Positions 25,511-29,239 of a stretch of DNA of 29,239 nucleotides are shown piece by piece. The position numbers were made by a program, and so were the translations under genes. The notes beneath the pieces are model-generated. The model was given only the letters and a program-made list of their open reading frames with translations, was not told where the DNA came from and searched no databases. Source of the stretch: CAMCXE01 sp041179125 (lineage in GTDB: Bacteria > Pseudomonadota > Gammaproteobacteria > Pseudomonadales > Cellvibrionaceae); the NCBI GenBank assembly GCA_041179125.1, contig JBEGTZ010000054.1, positions 1 through 29,239 of the forward strand, given 5' to 3'. How positions within the stretch are numbered: the first letter of the stretch is position 1; each line of letters begins with the position of its first letter.

Positions 25511-25619
25511 ATTAATACCTTTATTATAGTGGGGTGGAAATTATATAAACTTCAGATCAATGGAAGTGGATAGGTTAAAACGATTGCGATTAAAGTGCCA
25601 GCTACAATAAACACGCCCG

Positions 25620-28118
25620 CTAATAATTACGCGCTAAAAATCCCATCCGAATTAATGCTTCGCGCACCTTGTCTAAGGTGACGGGTTTGCTGAGGTAATA
25701 ATCCATTCCGCTTTCAAATACCCGCTCTTTGTGTTCTGTTTCAATGTGCGCAGTCAGTGCAATAATACTCAATGGTGCATAATCGTGCTGTTTTTCCCAC
25801 TGGCGAATACGCACACTGGCATCAAATCCGTCCAATTCGGGCATTTCACAATCCATAAGAATAATGTCGTAGCGTGCTGCATTGCCGGTTGCGGCTTCTA
25901 CGGCAGCCATTCCGTTGTCCACAAAATCAGGATTAATCCCCATTTTGCGTAACATGCCTTCAATTACCATACGGTTAACGGCATTGTCTTCGGCCACTAA
26001 TATTTTTATATCCGATGGATTATTCATCGGCAACATAATAGGTTCGTGGTTATTCGCTGCTTGTCCATCGCTTACAGCCGGGCCAAAACGCCCAGTTAAT
26101 GCAAATTCTAAGCGCCGCATAGAAATTGGCCGCGTAACCAGTTGGTCGAAATTAGGGTCGCTGTCGATGCTGCGGGCTGGGTTATCGGCCAGCAAAATAA
26201 ATCGCCAATATTTATTGGGGTATAAATTTTTAATGTGCGTAACAAATGCAGTGGGCGCGTTATGCGGCAGTTTGGAGTCCACCACCACGGCATAAAATGG
26301 TTGCTCTGCGCGCATGGATTTATCAATTAATGCCAGTGCATCATGGGGCGTACGCACAACCACACAATGCATTTCCCAGAGGGTGCATTGCTGCTGAATA
26401 ATGTTGGCCAGCAAGGTATTACCACAGAGCAATAATAAATGTTTTTGCCGCAGTAGTTGCGCGTCTGGGTTAAAAACAACGGCAGGTGTATGCAGGCCAA
26501 ATTGCGCTGTAAACCAGAAATTAGACCCTTGGCCTGGTGTGCTCTCAACGCCAATTTCACCACCCATCATGTTTGCTAATTGTTTGGAAATAGTAAGCCC
26601 AAGCCCGGTGCCTCCGTAATGACGGCTGGTGGCGCTGTCCGCTTGGCCGAAGGCTTCAAATAGAGAATTTTTGAGGTGTGGTTCGATACCAATGCCGGTA
26701 TCACTGACAGAAAATAATAAAATCGGGTTGTGTGTATGCTCATCTTGATGGAGGCCGACATGTAAATGGATATGCCCGGCTTTGGTAAATTTAAATGCAT
26801 TGCCCACTAGGTTTACGATAATTTGCCGCAGGCGCATAGGATCCCCTACTAAATGGCGCGGCACTTGGGTGTCTATGCTGGATAATAATTCTACACTGCG
26901 TTTATTCGCCATTGCGGCAAATAATACGGTGCTATCATCCACCACATCATCCAGTACAAAATTTATTTTTTCCAATTCCATTTTCCCTGCTTCAATTTTA
27001 GAGTAATCCAAAATATCGTTAATGATCACTAATAAATTGTCGCCCGAACGGTTAACAACATCTAAATAATGGCTTTGTATCGAGGTTAATTCGGTGTCGC
27101 GCAACAGCTCCACCATGCCTAAAATTCCATTCATGGGCGTGCGGATTTCATGGCTCATGGTGGCAATAAACTGGCTTTTAGCGCGGTTTGCTTGTTCGGC
27201 TATTATCTGTTGGCGCCGCACGCCGAGTTTTTCTTGTTTTTCGGTCATCAAGGCTAATTCAACCGCTTTACGCTGTTCCAGCTCCTCTAATAAATAGCGG
27301 CGTAAATGCTCTAATGCAGAATAAATTTCGACTAATTCGTTATGGAAAACCTGCTCAGGTTTTACTGGAAAAAATTGTGCGAAACGATCCATATTCATAT
27401 CGTGCGCTTGCCGAGCCAAGGTTATTACTGGACGCAAATAAATACGTATAAACATCACAACCGCAGCGCTGAATAAACCGAGTGTTACGCCAAGCCAAAC
27501 TAACAATATCCACCAGGGTGTAGGCACGGTTAATAAACGGGGGTTTGGAAATAACGTAAGCGCATACGTGCTCTCCTCCGCCGAGGCAGTCTCAGCTACG
27601 GTTTCAGTGCTTATATTAAATTCCCAGGCGGGGCCTGCTTGCGCCTGCGTGGGCAGTTGCCACAATTGTGTTGCGCCGCGCTGCTGTAGGCGCGCACCGA
27701 CTAGAGTGCCTGAGTCAATAAAATGCTGTAATTGTGCGAGTATTTGCGTATCAGAGCCACTTTGGTGGGCCGCTATCAGTGTTGCTTTATGGTGATTGAC
27801 CTGCACCCAAAGCCCTTGCCGGACGCTGTGTGTATGGGCCAGGCTGAGCAGCGCGGGTACAAATACCGCACTGATAATAAGCCAGCCCACACACAGCGCG
27901 ACACCTAAGGCACCCAATTGCCGGGCCAACCCCAGTTGCTCCCACGCCTTCAACCAATAGGTGCGCATACGCGCTTGGCGCAGGGCGGTGAATAATGAGA
28001 AATTAATGCGGGGCATGGTGATTACACAGTGAGAAAACCGCCTTAGTGTAGCAGCAGCCATCATCTGTTTGATTAAATGATTGTTTGCAAGAGGGGGTTT
28101 TTCGGCAATATTTAGCAC
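25620..28118 (-). CDS. Hybrid histidine kinase with one degenerate and one intact receiver
   Basis: An 832-residue inner-membrane sensor kinase. TM1 is about residues 70-93 and TM2 about 202-224, with a periplasmic part between them that I cannot assign. A HAMP-like linker and coiled coil lead to HisKA ('SHEIRTPMNGILGM', His323), then HATPase with 'NLVGNAFKFT', 'DTGIGIE' and 'GGTGLGLTIS'. The first receiver-like domain (about 540-665) starts 'LLLLCGN', lacking the acidic pair, and has Arg in place of the conserved Lys ('TRPIS') although Asp614 remains: a pseudo-receiver. The second receiver (about 705-825) is intact, 'VAEDN', Asp756 in 'LMDCEMP', 'LSKP'. There is no HPt domain, so phosphate must leave through another protein. 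The start is uncertain: GTG at 28118, or ATG at 28016, which removes 34 residues before TM1. It is divergent from the mannanase gene. Confidence 0.88.
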   Translation of the reverse strand: MLNIAEKPPLANNHLIKQMMAAATLRRFSHCVITMPRINFSLFTALRQARMRTYWLKAWEQLGLARQLGALGVALCVGWLIISAVFVPALLSLAHTHSVRQGLWVQVNHHKATLIAAHQSGSDTQILAQLQHFIDSGTLVGARLQQRGATQLWQLPTQAQAGPAWEFNISTETVAETASAEESTYALTLFPNPRLLTVPTPWWILLVWLGVTLGLFSAAVVMFIRIYLRPVITLARQAHDMNMDRFAQFFPVKPEQVFHNELVEIYSALEHLRRYLLEELEQRKAVELALMTEKQEKLGVRRQQIIAEQANRAKSQFIATMSHEIRTPMNGILGMVELLRDTELTSIQSHYLDVVNRSGDNLLVIINDILDYSKIEAGKMELEKINFVLDDVVDDSTVLFAAMANKRSVELLSSIDTQVPRHLVGDPMRLRQIIVNLVGNAFKFTKAGHIHLHVGLHQDEHTHNPILLFSVSDTGIGIEPHLKNSLFEAFGQADSATSRHYGGTGLGLTISKQLANMMGGEIGVESTPGQGSNFWFTAQFGLHTPAVVFNPDAQLLRQKHLLLLCGNTLLANIIQQQCTLWEMHCVVVRTPHDALALIDKSMRAEQPFYAVVVDSKLPHNAPTAFVTHIKNLYPNKYWRFILLADNPARSIDSDPNFDQLVTRPISMRRLEFALTGRFGPAVSDGQAANNHEPIMLPMNNPSDIKILVAEDNAVNRMVIEGMLRKMGINPDFVDNGMAAVEAATGNAARYDIILMDCEMPELDGFDASVRIRQWEKQHDYAPLSIIALTAHIETEHKERVFESGMDYYLSKPVTLDKVREALIRMGFLARNY

Positions 28119-28135
28119 ACCCGTGGGATAGCGGT

Positions 28136-28163
28136 TTGGCGCGCGCTAAAAACACGGTATTCT
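28136..28163 (+). promoter_or_regulatory. Candidate promoter of the mannanase gene
   Basis: TTGGCG (28136-28141) and TATTCT (28158-28163), 16 bp apart, each match the sigma-70 consensus at four of six positions. The start codon lies 28 bp further on. The whole divergent gap to the kinase gene is only 73 bp if the kinase starts at 28118, so the two promoters would overlap. Confidence 0.35.
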
Positions 28164-28191
28164 GCACACTATTCAACACGAGAAACACTGA

Positions 28192-29239
28192 ATGAACTCT
28201 TTGCCACGTATATTTAACTGCACCAATAAAATAAAACGCCTTATTGCCATTGCCTGTGTGCTAACCCTCTCTGGATGCAGCCAAATATCTACAAAACTAA
28301 ATTCATGCAAAAACGACACATTTGTTACGGTTGAACAAACGCGTTTTCAGCGCGACAGCAAACCGTATTTTATTGTTGGGGCGAACATGTGGTACGGCGC
28401 TTATTTAGGTGCGCCAGGCCAAAGCGAACAACGAGAGCGCCTTACCCGCGAGTTGGATTTATTAGCCCGCCACGGCATTAATAATCTTCGTATTTTAGGT
28501 GCTGGGGAGCAATCCAATTTGAGCCGAGCGGTGGATACCACCATTATTCAATCGCCCTCACGTTATAACGAAACTCTTTTGCAGGGTTTGGATTTTTTAT
28601 TGGCGGAAATGGCCAAGCGCAAAATGACCGGGGTGATTTATTTAAATAATTTTTGGCAATGGTCCGGTGGAATGGCGCAGTATATGGCCTGGGTTGAAAA
28701 CAACCCGGTGTTTGACCCAGATGCCACCGGGCGCTGGGATGATTTTATGCAAAATTCTGCGCGGTTTTACAGCTCAGAACCCGCGCAGGTTATTTATCAG
28801 CGTTACATGACTCATTTAATAACCCGCAAAAATACTATAACAGGGAAAAATTATGCGTGTGATAGCACGATTATGGCCTGGCAATTGGCCAATGAGCCGC
28901 GCCCAGGCAGTGATAAAAACGGTTTAATTAATGTGCCGGCGTACAATAATTGGCTAAAAAATAGTGCGCAATTAATTCATCGTTTAGCGCCTCATCATTT
29001 AGTTAGCAGCGGCAGTGAAGGCACTATGGGAAGTTTGCGCGATGGCACTATTTACAAAAATGCCCATGGCATTCCTGAATTTGATTATTTAACGTTCCAC
29101 ATGTGGGCAAAAAACTGGCTGTGGTTTAACCCTGCACAACCAAACACACTCGCCCCCGCGCAAGAAAAAGCCCGCGCCTATATTCAGCAGCATATTCAAT
29201 TTGCAGAAGAATTAAAAAAACCGATTGTATTAGAAGAAT
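28192..29239 (+). CDS. GH5 (subfamily 7-type) beta-mannanase lipoprotein, cut by the window end
   Basis: The first 349 codons of an exported glycoside hydrolase; the 3' part lies outside the window. The signal peptide ends in a lipobox, 'LSGC' (lipidated Cys29), so the enzyme is membrane anchored. The GH5 barrel begins near 'PYFIVGANMWYGAYLG'. 'GVIYLNNFWQWSGGMAQYM' and 'WQLANEPRPG' (acid/base Glu235) are typical of the GH5 subfamily 7 mannanases, as is 'FHMWAKNWLW'. The window stops right after 'KPIVLEE', so the predicted nucleophile Glu349 is the last full codon. Such lipid-anchored mannanases in Cellvibrio cleave manno-oligosaccharides at the cell surface. Start: ATG at 28192 with a weak GAGAA upstream; no frameshift was found on translation. 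The mannan specificity is a family inference. Confidence 0.87.
   Translation, partial: MNSLPRIFNCTNKIKRLIAIACVLTLSGCSQISTKLNSCKNDTFVTVEQTRFQRDSKPYFIVGANMWYGAYLGAPGQSEQRERLTRELDLLARHGINNLRILGAGEQSNLSRAVDTTIIQSPSRYNETLLQGLDFLLAEMAKRKMTGVIYLNNFWQWSGGMAQYMAWVENNPVFDPDATGRWDDFMQNSARFYSSEPAQVIYQRYMTHLITRKNTITGKNYACDSTIMAWQLANEPRPGSDKNGLINVPAYNNWLKNSAQLIHRLAPHHLVSSGSEGTMGSLRDGTIYKNAHGIPEFDYLTFHMWAKNWLWFNPAQPNTLAPAQEKARAYIQQHIQFAEELKKPIVLEE

Noticed and set aside
25083..25529. Plus-strand frame giving a Glu-Leu repeat protein of 148 residues
   Set aside because: It is the antisense reading of the serine tract in the cytochrome c lipoprotein; the repeat keeps frames open by lacking stops. No signal or start region supports it.
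28003..28188. Small minus-strand frame over the kinase start and mannanase promoter
   Set aside because: No ribosome-binding site or domain; overlaps both real starts.

Overview
The window looks like chromosome of a polysaccharide-degrading gammaproteobacterium of the Cellvibrionaceae, most like Cellvibrio. Three things point there. Two secreted proteins carry long polyserine linkers. A GH9 enzyme ends in a CBM60-type module, and a GH5 subfamily 7-type mannanase lipoprotein lies at the right edge. A hemW-rdgB-DUF4426 block matches the gene order known from Pseudomonas. The genus is inferred from gene content, not from a marker gene. I see no rRNA, tRNA, CRISPR array, transposase or phage gene.

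Layout. (1) 64-5222, minus strand: TonB-dependent receptor, ABC exporter, a small DUF1244 protein and a MOSC-domain protein, closely spaced and probably co-transcribed. (2) 5534-11226, plus strand, divergent from the receptor: a compact signalling operon of a YfiR-family periplasmic protein, a CHASE8-like/HAMP hybrid histidine kinase with two receivers and an HPt domain, and a REC-PAS-GGDEF-EAL protein whose start overlaps the kinase stop. (3) 11236-13509: an Lrp/AsnC regulator divergent from leuA, with an inverted repeat between them. (4) 13565-16759, minus: multimodular GH9 glycoside hydrolase, sharing a bidirectional terminator with leuA. A 341-bp gene-free stretch upstream contains a perfect 30-bp palindrome. 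(5) 17101-19521, minus: hemW, rdgB and a DUF4426 gene, with a REPIN-like pair of inverted hairpins between the last two. (6) 19774-23683, plus: an outer-membrane protein of the TraF_2 type, a large lipoprotein of unknown function and a YceI-family protein. (7) 23783-25510, minus: a lipoprotein joining a carbohydrate-binding module, a cytochrome c domain and a C-terminal lectin-like domain. (8) 25620-28118, minus: a second hybrid histidine kinase, divergent from (9) the truncated mannanase lipoprotein at 28192-29239.

How the parts may work together. Region 2 reads as an envelope-to-c-di-GMP relay. YfiR is known in Pseudomonas to hold down a CHASE8-type diguanylate cyclase; here the periplasmic sensor domain belongs to a phosphorelay kinase, and the probable phosphate acceptor is the adjacent GGDEF-EAL protein. 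The divergent TonB receptor could be its outer-membrane partner. Regions 4 and 6-9 concern plant-polysaccharide use. The YceI protein and the CBM-cytochrome c lipoprotein carry the same kinds of redox domains that occur in the cellulose-degradation redox proteins Cbp2D/Cbp2E of Cellvibrio japonicus, which suggests an electron-supply role at the cell surface.
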